Assembly (NCBI RefSeq): GCF_014495845.1
Contig: NZ_CP061080.1
Location: forward strand, 3,585,001-3,649,000
DNA from: Aquibium microcysteis
GTDB lineage: Bacteria; Pseudomonadota; Alphaproteobacteria; Rhizobiales; Rhizobiaceae
Direction of reading: 5' to 3'
DNA: 64,000 nucleotides
Notes under the pieces: model-generated
Database searches by the model: none
Told to the model about the DNA's origin: nothing
What the model saw: the letters and a program-made list of their open reading frames with translations, nothing else
Part shown: positions 18,232 through 30,710 of the stretch, piece by piece
Layout of the letters: each line of letters opens with the position of its first letter
How positions within the stretch are numbered: position 1 is the stretch's first letter
Translations under genes and position numbers: made by a program

Positions 18232-20538
18232 CTAGCGACCCGCGAACAACCGCAGCCGCGAGATGTCCTCCCCGAACGGGACTGTCGTCTTGGACATCGC
18301 CTCTATACCCGAAGCGCTGAGCGCCGCGCCGAAGAGGAAGCCCTGGAGGAGGTCGGGCTTCACGCGCGACGACAGGAGCTTGAGCTGCTCGAACGTCTCC
18401 ACGCCTTCGATGGTGATGGTCAATCCCAGCTTGCGCGACAGCGAGACGATGCCGCACAGCAATTCCAGCGACCTGTCGTCCGACGTGATGTCCTGCAGGA
18501 ACGACCGGTCGATCTTCACCTTGTCGAGCGGCAGCGTGTGCAGATAGCTGAGGCTCGAGTAGCCGGTACCGAAATCGTCGAGGGCGATGTGCACGCCGAG
18601 ACCGCGGATCTGCTCGAGGTAGGTCCGCGTCGAAAGCTTGTCGTCGAGGATCGCGGTCTCGGTCACCTCGACCTCGAGCCGGTGCGGCGGCAGACCGCTG
18701 TCGGCGAGCGCGTCGCGCACGTGATCGACGATGCCGGCGGAGCGGAAGTCGCGGGCCGAAAGGTTGACGGAGACGCCGATGGGCTCCGGCCATTTGGCGC
18801 ATTCCTCGCAGGCCGCCCTCAGCACCTGGATGCTGATGTCGGAGATGATGCCCATCTCCTCGGCAAGCGGGATGAAGACGCCCGGCGACACGGCGCCGAG
18901 TTCGGGATGATCCCACCGGCAGAGCGCCTCGCAGGTCACCACGGACATGTTCTTGATGTCGATGATCGGCTGGAACACCACGCGCAGGGCTCCGGCCTGC
19001 ACGGCATTGCGAAGGTCGGCCTTGAGGATCTGCTTCTGGCGGAAGGCCGCGTCCATCGTCGCCTCGAACAGCCGCCAACTGTTCTTGCCCGTCTCCTTGG
19101 CCTCGTACAGCGCGAGGTCGGCCTTGACGATCATGCCCTCGGCATCGTCGTAGCTGACCGGCAGGAACACCGCCCCGGCGCTGAACTGGGCGCGCAGTGC
19201 ATGACCTGCCACGTCGACTTCTTCCTGAAGGCCCTCGAAGATGCCGTCGAGCAGCATGCTGAGGTGGTTCTCGTCCTCGATCCTGTCGAAGTAGATGACG
19301 AATTCGTCGCCGCCGAACCGGCTGATCTTCACGTCGTCGTCCGCGAAGAAGGCGAGCTTCTCGGCGATGGCATAGATCAGCCCGTCGCCCACCGGATGTC
19401 CGAGCGTGTCGTTGATGCTCTTGAAGTCGTCGAGGTCGAAGATCGCCAGCGCGCACAGCCTTTCGCGGTCGCCCGTGACCATGCATTCTGCGACGATCTC
19501 GTGGAAATAGGCGCGATTGGGCAGGCCGGTGAGACTGTCGTAGCGCGCCATGGTGCGGATCTTCTCTTCCGCCTGCACGCGGGACGTGACGTCCTCGAAG
19601 GTGATGACGCTGAGCTCGTCGCTGCCCTCGCGCGCGGAAAACTCGAGGCAGCGGCCGTTGGTGAGGGTGACGAGAAGCTTGCGGCCGCATCCTTCCCGCA
19701 GCGCCAGCGTCAGCTGCGCCTCGATGAAGCTGCAGTCGCGCCGGCTGATCAGGCCACCCGCAGCACCGCGCAGCAGCAGCGCCTTGAGGCTGCGCCCGAT
19801 GAGCCTGTCGGTCTTCGCGACGCCGATCAGTTCGGCCGCCTCGGCATTCGCCACGATCACCCGGCTGTCAGGGCCGAGCATCACCAGTCCGTGTGTCATG
19901 GTGTTGAGGGCGCGGTCGAATCGCTGCGCGAGCTTCGTGGCCTTCTTCTGCTCGCTGATGGCGGTGAAGAGCACGTCGCGCACCAGCTCCGCCAGCTTCA
20001 TGATGATGATCATGAACGGGATGATGAACAGGCCGAGCACGAAATTGTAGATATCGGCCTTCAGCATCAGCGCGAGAGCGATCGGCCCGATCGTGGTCAG
20101 CGAGAGAATCGCAACCATCTTCCTGGAGCCGTAGTTGCGCCCGGCGATGGTGATGGCGCCACCCATCGCGACCGAGACGGCCGCCAGCTCGGCGAACTCG
20201 TCGGAGTAGAGATAGACGGCGCAGAAGGAGAACAGGCCGATGACGGCGCCCTGCACGGTGCCGGCGATGATGTAGTAGCGCTCGCGCGCCACGGCAGTGT
20301 TGATTTCCGTGATCGACTCGGCCTGCACCTGCCGCATCGCCACGTAGCGATACAGGCCGGCGAACAGCATCAGCACCGTCAGCACGAGATAGACCGGCTC
20401 GTTGCTGCGCAGGTATACCATCAAGCCCATGATGCCATGGCAGCAGGCGCCGATCAGCAGGATGCCAGGGTCGAGGAAGAGCGACCTGACGAACCCGACG
20501 TACACGTCTTCCGGAATGGTGTCCTTGCTGTGCTTCAC
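18232..20538 (-). CDS. Membrane PAS-GGDEF-EAL protein (c-di-GMP turnover)
   Basis: 768 residues. Residues 25-200 hold about five or six transmembrane helices, residues 215-330 a PAS-like domain (HGLVMLGPDSRVIVANAEA), about 345-510 a GGDEF domain with an intact RFGGDEF active site, and about 525-760 an EAL domain with CEALCRWDHPELG and the DDFGTGYSSLSYL metal/substrate motif. The allosteric RxxD inhibition site is not present before GGDEF (the equivalent stretch is FADDDVKIS). Both catalytic signatures look intact, so it could make or degrade c-di-GMP; the direction cannot be read. It is a single gene, on the same strand as the FeeM-like gene. Confidence 0.92.
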   Translation of the reverse strand: MKHSKDTIPEDVYVGFVRSLFLDPGILLIGACCHGIMGLMVYLRSNEPVYLVLTVLMLFAGLYRYVAMRQVQAESITEINTAVARERYYIIAGTVQGAVIGLFSFCAVYLYSDEFAELAAVSVAMGGAITIAGRNYGSRKMVAILSLTTIGPIALALMLKADIYNFVLGLFIIPFMIIIMKLAELVRDVLFTAISEQKKATKLAQRFDRALNTMTHGLVMLGPDSRVIVANAEAAELIGVAKTDRLIGRSLKALLLRGAAGGLISRRDCSFIEAQLTLALREGCGRKLLVTLTNGRCLEFSAREGSDELSVITFEDVTSRVQAEEKIRTMARYDSLTGLPNRAYFHEIVAECMVTGDRERLCALAIFDLDDFKSINDTLGHPVGDGLIYAIAEKLAFFADDDVKISRFGGDEFVIYFDRIEDENHLSMLLDGIFEGLQEEVDVAGHALRAQFSAGAVFLPVSYDDAEGMIVKADLALYEAKETGKNSWRLFEATMDAAFRQKQILKADLRNAVQAGALRVVFQPIIDIKNMSVVTCEALCRWDHPELGAVSPGVFIPLAEEMGIISDISIQVLRAACEECAKWPEPIGVSVNLSARDFRSAGIVDHVRDALADSGLPPHRLEVEVTETAILDDKLSTRTYLEQIRGLGVHIALDDFGTGYSSLSYLHTLPLDKVKIDRSFLQDITSDDRSLELLCGIVSLSRKLGLTITIEGVETFEQLKLLSSRVKPDLLQGFLFGAALSASGIEAMSKTTVPFGEDISRLRLFAGR

Positions 20539-20654
20539 TGCGGGCGACCGATTGGTATGCGAACCAGTCGCACATTCACATTAAAAAAGCTTTAGGCGAG
20601 GTCCGGCCGGAGCGGGCACTCCGGCAAGCCTGATCGACCCGGCCGAACGGTCTC

Positions 20655-23600
20655 CTACTCGGCGGCCTGCAGGACATCCCGTGTCCGGGCGAAGCGCTCG
20701 ATGAGGCGCGAACGTTCCGCCGCCGCCTTCTGCGCATTGGCCGCCTTGACGTGGCCGAAGCCGCGCACGAGCGACGGCACCGCGGCCAGCGCGCAGGCCG
20801 CGTCGAGCCGCTCTGCCGTCAGGTCCCGGACGAGCAGGGCGACGTCGTTCTCGTACTCCGCCAGGAGGCGCCGCTCCATGCGCCGCTCCTCGGTGCGGCC
20901 GAACACGTCGAACACCGTCCCGCGCAGGCTCTTCAGCCGCGCCAGGATACGGAAACCGGTCATCATCCATGGCCCGAACGAGGATTTGACCGGCCTGCCG
21001 TCGGAGCCGGTGCGCCCGAGGATCGGCGGCGCGAGGTGGAACTCCAGCTTCTCGACGCTCTCGAACTGCGCCGCCACCTGCCTCTCGAACGAGCCGTCCG
21101 TGTAGAGGCGCGCGACTTCGTACTCGTCCTTGATGGCCATCGCCCTGAACAGGTTGCGGGCAACGGTCTCGGCCAGCGCCGTCGAACCGGGCCTGGCCTT
21201 CTCCTCCGCCGCCCGCACCGAAGCCACCTGCCGCTCGTAGCGCTCGGCATAGGCGCGGTTCTGATAGGCGGCGAGGAAGGCAGATCGCTTCGCCACGATG
21301 TCGTCGAGGGTGCCGGCAAGCGCCTGCCCGGCCTGTCCGGACGCCGCGGCAGCGACTCGTGCGCGGACGAATTCCGGCTCGTGCGCAGCGCGCCGACCCC
21401 AGCGGAAGGCGCTGACGTTCATTGCCACGGCCTCCCCGTTGAGCTCGATCGCCCTCTCGATCGCTTCGGAGGATACCGGGATCCCGCCGAGCTGACTGGC
21501 GAAGCCGAGCATGAACATGTTGGCGCCGAGCGAGTTTCCGAACAGTGCCGCGGCGGTGCGCGTGGCGTCGAAGAAATGCGCGTTGCGCTCACCGGCGGCC
21601 GCTCGGATCGCCTTCTTCAGCCGCTCGGTCGGCAACGAGAAGTCCGCCGAACGCGCGAAGTCGCCCGGCATCACCTCGGCCGTGTTGGTGACGAAGATCG
21701 TATGGTTCTCCCGCACGGCCCCCAGCACCTTCTTCGAGCCGGAGACGAGGAGGTCGCAGCCGAGCACGAGGTCTGCCTTGCCCGCCGAGACGCGGATGGC
21801 GTGAATGTCCTCCGGCGTCGCGGCCACGCGGACGTGGCTGAACACCGCCCCGCCCTTCTGCGCGAGGCCGGCCATGTCGATGAGCCCGCAGCCCTTGCCT
21901 TCGAGGTGCGCGGCCATGCCCAGCACCGCGCCGATCGTCACGACGCCCGTTCCGCCGATGCCGTCGATGATCGCCGCCCAGCCCGTCGCGGCGTCCGCGA
22001 CCTTCGGTGCCGGCACGCCGTCCAGCGGATCGGTACCGCCGGCCGCACCGGCGGCCTTGCGGATCCTGCCGCCATGGACCGTCACGAAGGACGGACAGAA
22101 GCCTTTCAGGCAGGAGAAGTCCTTGTTGCAGCTCGACTGGTCGATGCGTCGCTTGCGCCCGAACTCGGTCTCCACAGGCTGCACGGACACGCAGTTCGAC
22201 TGCACCCCGCAATCACCGCAGCCTTCGCAGACCAGTTCGTTGATGATCACCCGCCTGTCGGGATCCGGAAAGGTGCCGCGCTTGCGCCGGCGCCGCTTCT
22301 CGGCAGCGCAGGTCTGGTCGTAGAGCAGCACCGAGACGCCCTTTACCTCGCGCAGTTCGCGCTGCACGGCATCGAGGTCGTCGCGGTGGTGGACGGTGGC
22401 GCCGGCCGGGACCGGGAGAGCACCGTACTTCTCCGGCTCGTCGGTGACGATGGCGATCCGTTCGACGCCTTCGGCGCGCACCTGCTCGGCGATCATCGGC
22501 GCCGACAGCCCGCCCTCGTGCGGCTGGCCGCCGGTCATGGCCACGGCGTCGTTGTAGAGGATCTTGTAGGTGATGTTGGCGCCGGACGCGACGGCGAAGC
22601 GGATCGCCAGCGAACCGGAATGGTTGTACGTGCCGTCGCCGAGGTTCTGGAACTGGTGGTCGCGCTTCGAGAACGGCGCCTGGCCGATCCACTGCGCGCC
22701 CTCCCCGCCCATGGCCGTGAAACCGACCGTCTTGCGGTCCATCCAGAGTGCCATGAAATGGCAGCCGATGCCGGCGCCGGCGAGAGAGCCATCCGGCACC
22801 TTGGTCGAGGAATTGTGCGGACAGCCGGAACAGAAGTAGGGCGTGCGGACGCCCACGTCCTTCGTGTCGGCCAGCATCGCCTGGAACTGCCTGAGCTGTG
22901 CCACGCGCGCGGCGATGTCGTCGGCATGGCCGACGACGCGCAGCACGCGCTCGCCGAGCGCGATCGCGATCTCGTTCGGGTCGAGCGCCCCCTGAGGCTG
23001 GAACAGCATGTGGCCGTGCTCGTCGCGCTTGCCTACGACCACGGGCTGCATGCCGGTCCCGTAGAGCTGCTCGCGTACCTGCGCCTCGATCAATGACCGT
23101 TTTTCCTCCACCACCACGATCATCTCGAGGCCACGGGCGAAGTCGCGCAGATGCTCGAAATCGAGCGGCCATGGGCAGCCGAGCTTGAACAGGCGCACGC
23201 CGATCCGGTTGGCCCTCGCCTCGTCGATGCCGATGTCCTCCAGCGCCTGGCGCACGTCGAGATAGCTCTTGCCGATGGTGATGATGCCGATCCGCGCGTC
23301 CGCACCCCCGGAGTAGACGATCCGGTTGATCCCGTTGGCGCGGATGAAGGCGCTGGCCGCCGCACGCTTGAAATTGTGCAGCCGCGCTTCCTGGCCCATC
23401 TGGTCGAGTTCATGGCGGATGTTGAGCCCGCCGGGCGGCAGGTCGATCTCGGGCAGCACGATGTTCAGGCGGTCGAGCGAGACGTCGACCGATGCGGTCG
23501 ATTCGATGTTGTCCTTCACGCACTTCATCGCCGCCCAGGTGCCAGCGAAGCGCGACATCGCATAGCCGAGCAGGCCGTAGTCGACGATTTCCTGCACCCC

Positions 23601-24122
23601 GGCCGGATTGAGGATCGGGATCATCGTGTCCACGAACTGCAGTTCGGTCGCATGCGCATTGGTCGACGATTCGGCCGTATGGTCGTCGCCCATCAGCGCC
23701 AGCACGCCCCCGTGCCGCGACGAGCCCGCGAGGTTGGCGTGGCGGAACACGTCGCCAGCGCGATCGACGCCGGGGCCCTTGCCGTACCAGAGCGCGAAGA
23801 CGCCGTCGTAGCGCCCTTCGCCCAGAAGCTCCGTCTGCTGCGCGCCCCAGCAGGCCGTGGCCGCGAGTTCCTCGTTGAGACCCGGCTGAAACACGATGTC
23901 GGAGGAGGCCAGCTGCCGCTTGGCCTTCCAGAGCTGCTGGTCGAGACCGCCGAGCGGCGAACCGCGATAGCCGGTCACGAAGCCGGCGGTGTTGAGCCCT
24001 GCCAGCCGGTCACGCTCGCGCTGCATGAGAAGCATGCGGATGATGGCCTGGGCGCCCGAGACGAAGATGCGATCCTTGCCGAGGTCGAACTTGTCGTCGA
24101 GCGAAACGTCGTGCAGCGTCAT
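20655..24122 (-). CDS. Indolepyruvate ferredoxin oxidoreductase, fused alpha-beta-type
   Basis: 1155 residues from ATG 24122, with AGGGAAAG upstream. It fuses an IorA-like part (pyrimidine-binding domain with TGYRGSPLGGLD and FNEEL-type contacts; TPP domain with CPHNSSTKVPDG and GEGAQWIGQ), a ferredoxin-type cluster region (CEGCGDCGVQSNC, then SCNKDFSCLKGFCPSF) and a C-terminal IorB/gamma-type domain (GGTGVVTIGAVLGMAAHLEG). The enzyme oxidatively decarboxylates aryl or branched 2-oxo acids to acyl-CoA while reducing ferredoxin. The 1150-residue fused form is usual in proteobacteria. It is divergent from the TRAP genes. Confidence 0.93.
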   Translation of the reverse strand: MTLHDVSLDDKFDLGKDRIFVSGAQAIIRMLLMQRERDRLAGLNTAGFVTGYRGSPLGGLDQQLWKAKRQLASSDIVFQPGLNEELAATACWGAQQTELLGEGRYDGVFALWYGKGPGVDRAGDVFRHANLAGSSRHGGVLALMGDDHTAESSTNAHATELQFVDTMIPILNPAGVQEIVDYGLLGYAMSRFAGTWAAMKCVKDNIESTASVDVSLDRLNIVLPEIDLPPGGLNIRHELDQMGQEARLHNFKRAAASAFIRANGINRIVYSGGADARIGIITIGKSYLDVRQALEDIGIDEARANRIGVRLFKLGCPWPLDFEHLRDFARGLEMIVVVEEKRSLIEAQVREQLYGTGMQPVVVGKRDEHGHMLFQPQGALDPNEIAIALGERVLRVVGHADDIAARVAQLRQFQAMLADTKDVGVRTPYFCSGCPHNSSTKVPDGSLAGAGIGCHFMALWMDRKTVGFTAMGGEGAQWIGQAPFSKRDHQFQNLGDGTYNHSGSLAIRFAVASGANITYKILYNDAVAMTGGQPHEGGLSAPMIAEQVRAEGVERIAIVTDEPEKYGALPVPAGATVHHRDDLDAVQRELREVKGVSVLLYDQTCAAEKRRRRKRGTFPDPDRRVIINELVCEGCGDCGVQSNCVSVQPVETEFGRKRRIDQSSCNKDFSCLKGFCPSFVTVHGGRIRKAAGAAGGTDPLDGVPAPKVADAATGWAAIIDGIGGTGVVTIGAVLGMAAHLEGKGCGLIDMAGLAQKGGAVFSHVRVAATPEDIHAIRVSAGKADLVLGCDLLVSGSKKVLGAVRENHTIFVTNTAEVMPGDFARSADFSLPTERLKKAIRAAAGERNAHFFDATRTAAALFGNSLGANMFMLGFASQLGGIPVSSEAIERAIELNGEAVAMNVSAFRWGRRAAHEPEFVRARVAAAASGQAGQALAGTLDDIVAKRSAFLAAYQNRAYAERYERQVASVRAAEEKARPGSTALAETVARNLFRAMAIKDEYEVARLYTDGSFERQVAAQFESVEKLEFHLAPPILGRTGSDGRPVKSSFGPWMMTGFRILARLKSLRGTVFDVFGRTEERRMERRLLAEYENDVALLVRDLTAERLDAACALAAVPSLVRGFGHVKAANAQKAAAERSRLIERFARTRDVLQAAE

Positions 24123-24437
24123 CGGGCTTTCCCTGGATCCTCGCCGCGCGGAGCGGAACCGGTCTTGGTCTTCGGGTCCGGAGTCTTTCGCCCTAAGCAC
24201 GTCACGTCAAACGAATTCGACGTCACCGCGCCGGCCGGGCCGCTTACGTAGAAACACCTAGTCGACCCGACCGGGAGCCGGTTTGATCGCCAATCTCTTT
24301 GATTGCGACCGCAAAGCTGATAATCACCCTGCGGGTGCCACGGCGAGCCGTGGCTTGGCCGGACGGCGTGAGAATCAGAAAAGAAGCGCCACCGGCCGGC
24401 GGGGCTGCCGGCCAGTGCAAATCGGGAGGTGGACTTC
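24123..24437. other. Divergent intergenic region, iorAB-like gene / TRAP transporter
   Basis: 315 bases between two divergent starts, so it should hold both promoters. I see a GC-rich hairpin (GGCCGGC...GCCGGCC around 24394-24413) just upstream of the TRAP ribosome binding site, and a short AT-richer patch near 24285-24330. No small gene is convincing. Confidence 0.5.
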
Positions 24438-25019
24438 ATGGCGGGGCTTCTGGCTCTTTCGCGGCTCATCGACGGCGTTACCGGATTCGTCGGAAAGAAC
24501 GTCTCCTGGCTGATCCTGGTCGCGGTTCTGATCAGCGCCGGCAATGCCAGCATGCGCAAGGCTTTCGACATCTCGTCGAACGCATGGCTGGAACTGCAGT
24601 GGTATCTCTACGGCACGGTCTTCATGCTCGCCGCGGCCTACACCCTGCGGCAGAACGAACACATCCGTATCGACATCATCTCGAACAGGCTGAGCAAGCG
24701 GACCCGCGACTGGGTCGATCTTCTCTGCCACGTCTTCCTGCTGCTGCCCTTCGCGGCGCTGCTCGTCTATCTGTGCTGGCCCTGGTTCATCCTGTCCTAC
24801 AAAAGCGGCGAGATGTCCTCGAACTCCGGCGGCCTGATCATCTGGCCGGCCAAGGGCATGGTGCTGCTCGGCTTCATCCTTCTCCTGGCGCAGGCGGTCT
24901 CGGAAATCGTCAAGCGTGCGGCCGTCATCATGGGCGTCATCGACGACCCGTCTCCGCAGCACGACCTGCCACCGGCGGCCGAGGCGGCGATCGAGATGGA
25001 GGGCGAGCGCCGTGATTGA
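24438..25019 (+). CDS. TRAP transporter small permease subunit (DctQ type)
   Basis: 193 residues with four transmembrane helices (about 20-40, 60-75, 95-120 and 140-165). The family pattern is seen in ELQWYLYGTVFMLAAAYTL followed by NEHIRIDI. GGGAGG lies eight bases before ATG 24438; a GTG at 24429 overlaps that site and is less likely. With the large subunit it makes a sodium-driven importer of the mannitol/chloroaromatic TRAP group (COG4665). Its stop overlaps the start of the next gene by eight bases. Confidence 0.9.
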   Translation: MAGLLALSRLIDGVTGFVGKNVSWLILVAVLISAGNASMRKAFDISSNAWLELQWYLYGTVFMLAAAYTLRQNEHIRIDIISNRLSKRTRDWVDLLCHVFLLLPFAALLVYLCWPWFILSYKSGEMSSNSGGLIIWPAKGMVLLGFILLLAQAVSEIVKRAAVIMGVIDDPSPQHDLPPAAEAAIEMEGERRD

Positions 25020-26886
25020 TTTCGTCGCCCACAACCTCGCCCCGATCATGTTCGTGACGGTGATGGCGATGCTGCTGATCGGTTATCCGGTCGCCTTCAC
25101 GCTGGCCGCCGGCGGACTGATCTTCTTCGTCATCGGCGTCGAGTTCTCGCACATTTCGAGCGAGATCCGCCTGTTCTGGCCTCTCCTCCAGTCGCATCCC
25201 GAGCGAATCTACGGGATCATGTACAACGACACGCTGCTGGCGATCCCGTTCTTCACCTTCATGGGGCTGATCCTCGAGCGGTCGCGCATGGCCGAGGATC
25301 TGCTCGACACGATCGGCCAGCTCTTCGGGCCGATCCGCGGCGGCCTGGCCTTCGCGGTGGTTCTCGTCGGCGCGCTGCTCGCCGCCACCACCGGCGTCGT
25401 GGCCGCCTCCGTGATCGCCATGGGCCTGATATCGCTCCCGATCATGATGCGCTACGGCTACAACCGTTCGGTCGCGACCGGCACGATCGCCGCATCCGGC
25501 ACGCTGGCCCAGATCGTTCCGCCATCGCTGGTGCTGATCGTCATGGCCGACCAGCTCGGCCGCTCCGTCGGCGACATGTATGTCGGCGCGCTGGTGCCGG
25601 CGCTGATCATCATCGGCATCTACTGCATGTACATCCTCGCGGTCAGCCTGCTGAAGCCCGAATGGGTTCCCGCTCTGCCCGTCGAGGCGCGCACGCTGGG
25701 CAGCGGGGTGACCTCGCTCGTCGTGGTGCTGGCCGCAGCGGCGGCGATCTACTGGCTGACCTACCACACCGTCTTCGCCGAGATGCGCTACGAAATCCGC
25801 CTCGTCTGGGCCGCGACGGTGGCCACGCTGGCAGCCTACCTGTTCAGTCTTGCCAACCGCTACTTCAGGCTCGGCATCATGTCCCGTCTGGCCGAGCAGG
25901 TGATCATCGTCCTGATCCCGCCGCTGGCGCTGATCTTCCTGGTGCTCGGCACCATCTTTCTCGGCATCGCCACGCCGACCGAGGGCGGCGCCATGGGCGC
26001 GACCGGCGCGCTGATCCTGGCCCTGGTGAAGGGGCGTCTGAACATGACCGTCCTGAAGCAGGCGCTGGACTCCACCACCAAGCTGTCCGCCTTCGTGATG
26101 TTCATCCTGATTGGGGCGCGCGTCTTCGGCCTGACCTTCTACGGCATCAACGGCAACATCTGGATCGAGGAACTGATGCTGTCGCTGCCCGGCGGCGAGA
26201 CGGGCTTCCTCATCGTCGTCACGATCGTCATCTTCATCCTCGGCTGCTTCCTCGATTTCTTCGAGATCGCCTTCATTGCCGTGCCGCTCCTGGCTCCGGT
26301 GGCCGAAAAGCTCGGCATCGACCTGATCTGGTTCGGCATCATCCTCGGCATCAACCTCCAGACCTCGTTCCTGACCCCGCCCTTCGGATTCTCGCTGTTC
26401 TACCTGCGCTCCGTCGCGCCGATGCGCGAGTGGAAGGACACGGTGTCGGGACGGATGATGCCGGGGATCAGGACGATCGAGATCTACAAGGGCGCGCTGC
26501 CCTTCATCATCATCCAGTTCCTGATGATCCTGCTCGTCATCGCCTTCCCGGGACTGGTGACGCATTACAAGTCCGCCCCGCCCCAGAGCGATATCCAGAT
26601 CCAGCTGCCGCCCCTGGGAGGCGGAGGAGCAGGCGGAGGCATGAGCCTGCCGCCGCTCGGCGGCGGTGCGGACAATGGCGGAGGGCTCGGTCTGCCGCCG
26701 CTCGGCCTGCCGCCGATCGGAGCGCCCGCAGGCAGCAGCGGCCCTGCGAGCGGAACCCAGGGCGGGAACGGTCTCGGCCTTCCGCCCCTCGGCTTGCCTC
26801 CGGCGCAAACGCAGGGCGCGAGCCAGCCGGCTCCAGCCGCGCCGGCTCCGGCGCAGAACGACCTCAGCCAGCCGCCGAAGTTCTGA
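25012..26886 (+). CDS. TRAP transporter large permease subunit (DctM type) with proline-rich tail
   Basis: 624 residues from GTG 25012, preceded by GGAGGGCGAG, and overlapping the small-subunit gene by eight bases. About 12 to 14 transmembrane segments, with DctM motifs such as LAATTGVVAASVIAMG, SGTLAQIVPPSLVLIV and GIATPTEGGAMGATGA. A C-terminal tail of about 100 residues (522-624) is hydrophilic, rich in Gly, Pro, Leu and Gln, and carries repeats of LPPLG, including two copies of GLGLPPLGLPP. The usual DctM is near 430 residues, so both an internal expansion and the tail make it long. The tail should face the cytoplasm or periplasm; its role is unknown. Confidence 0.9.
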   Translation: MIDFVAHNLAPIMFVTVMAMLLIGYPVAFTLAAGGLIFFVIGVEFSHISSEIRLFWPLLQSHPERIYGIMYNDTLLAIPFFTFMGLILERSRMAEDLLDTIGQLFGPIRGGLAFAVVLVGALLAATTGVVAASVIAMGLISLPIMMRYGYNRSVATGTIAASGTLAQIVPPSLVLIVMADQLGRSVGDMYVGALVPALIIIGIYCMYILAVSLLKPEWVPALPVEARTLGSGVTSLVVVLAAAAAIYWLTYHTVFAEMRYEIRLVWAATVATLAAYLFSLANRYFRLGIMSRLAEQVIIVLIPPLALIFLVLGTIFLGIATPTEGGAMGATGALILALVKGRLNMTVLKQALDSTTKLSAFVMFILIGARVFGLTFYGINGNIWIEELMLSLPGGETGFLIVVTIVIFILGCFLDFFEIAFIAVPLLAPVAEKLGIDLIWFGIILGINLQTSFLTPPFGFSLFYLRSVAPMREWKDTVSGRMMPGIRTIEIYKGALPFIIIQFLMILLVIAFPGLVTHYKSAPPQSDIQIQLPPLGGGGAGGGMSLPPLGGGADNGGGLGLPPLGLPPIGAPAGSSGPASGTQGGNGLGLPPLGLPPAQTQGASQPAPAAPAPAQNDLSQPPKF

Positions 26887-27069
26887 CGCGGCAGCGCCGG
26901 TCCCGCGGGTGATCGCGCGATCGGGGCAGGCAGACCCGCAGGCAGGGCGACCGGCGTTGCAGAGCGGCTCGCATCCCCGCCGTGTGTCGCCCGATGCCGG
27001 AGACCCGCGGGTCGCCGGACGATGTAGGCCCCCTCGGCCGTGCCCGCGGCCGCGAGCCCGGCAAAGAGA

Positions 27070-27101
27070 AAGGCCCCGGAGCGTCGCCGCTCCGGGGCCT
27101 T
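27070..27101 (-). terminator. Terminator shared by convergent TRAP genes
   Basis: A 14-base perfect stem, AAGGCCCCGGAGCG (27070-27083) with CGCTCCGGGGCCTT (27088-27101), around a four-base TCGC loop. On the minus strand it is followed by TCTCTTT, downstream of the binding-protein gene; on the plus strand by CTGC, so it works best for the minus strand but may stop both. Confidence 0.85.
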
Positions 27102-27125
27102 CTGCATTCGCGGCGGAGGCCTGCC

Positions 27126-29752
<2,627 letters not shown>

Positions 29753-29910
29753 TTACCTAAGAACCTGGAAAACCACGTTAATTGTTTGATCTAAGACGTG
29801 TTGATGCCTACCGATGAGTGCGGTCCGTGCCCTGTTGGAAAAGCGTGGTGAAAAGGCTAGATAGGGCCGTCTCCGCTCATCCCGAACGACCGCAAGGCCG
29901 GAACCCGATC

Positions 29911-30684
29911 ATGAACCAGCCCCTCGTCGCCGTCTCTTCCGATATCCGCAGCTTCGATGCCTACACCTGGCACGCAGTTCCGCAGCAATACGTAGAGGCC
30001 GCCATCACCGGCGCCGGCGTCCTGCCGATGGTCCTGCCCAGTCTCGGGGAACGCGTCGACTTCGACGGGCTCCTGTCCTGCGTGGACGGCGTGATGATCA
30101 CCGGGTCGAAGACGAACGTGCATCCCGACCTCTATGGAGGCGAGGCGACGGAAGCGAACGGTCCCTACGATCCCGCGCGCGACGCGACCACGTTGCCGCT
30201 GATCCGCAAGGCGATCGAACGCGGCGTGCCGCTGCTGGCCATCTGCCGCGGCATCCAGGAGATGAACGTCGCGCTGGGTGGAACCCTGGCCACCGAGATC
30301 CAGGAGCAGGAAGGCCGGCTCGATCACCGGGCGCCGCCCGGGGAGCATCACGACCTTCGCTTCGCCATCCGCCAGAACGTCGCCATCCGGCCAGGCACCT
30401 GCCTCGCCGGCATTTTCGGTGCTGGCGACATCCGCGTGAACTCGGTCCACCGCCAGGCCATCGACCGGCTGGGCGACCGGCTCCAGGTCGAGGCGGTGGC
30501 GGAGGACGGCACCGTGGAGGCCGTGTCGGTGCGCGACTCCCGGGGTTTTGCCGTGGGTGTCCAGTGGCATCCGGAGTACTGGGTGCGCAGCGACGAGACG
30601 TCGGCGCGGATCTTCCGGGCCTTCGGGGATGCCGTGCGCGCCCACGCAGCCGCCCGCATCGGCCTGGCGGCTGCCGCGGAATAG
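29911..30684 (+). CDS. Gamma-glutamyl-gamma-aminobutyrate hydrolase family protein (peptidase C26)
   Basis: 257 residues from ATG 29911. Class I glutamine amidotransferase fold with the nucleophile elbow LLAICRGIQEMN (Cys) and the GVQWHPEYW His-Glu pair, plus the PuuD-type GVMITGSKTNVHP. Family members split gamma-glutamyl-GABA in the glutamylated putrescine pathway; the gamma-glutamylputrescine-synthetase-like gene at 40850 may be a functional partner (inference). It stands alone; the upstream frame extension is not homologous. Confidence 0.9.
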   Translation: MNQPLVAVSSDIRSFDAYTWHAVPQQYVEAAITGAGVLPMVLPSLGERVDFDGLLSCVDGVMITGSKTNVHPDLYGGEATEANGPYDPARDATTLPLIRKAIERGVPLLAICRGIQEMNVALGGTLATEIQEQEGRLDHRAPPGEHHDLRFAIRQNVAIRPGTCLAGIFGAGDIRVNSVHRQAIDRLGDRLQVEAVAEDGTVEAVSVRDSRGFAVGVQWHPEYWVRSDETSARIFRAFGDAVRAHAAARIGLAAAAE

Positions 30685-30710
30685 GGCCTGGCTCCCGGGG
30701 CGCTGCGCCG

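Noticed and set aside
18073..20595. 840-residue plus-strand frame opposite the GGDEF-EAL gene
   Set aside because: Its composition (His/Arg/Asp rich) is that of an antisense shadow, while the minus strand carries complete PAS, GGDEF and EAL motifs.
24390..24413. GC-rich hairpin before the TRAP small subunit as a riboswitch or attenuator
   Set aside because: One short GGCCGGC stem is expected by chance at this GC content; there is no alternative pairing or T-run to support attenuation.
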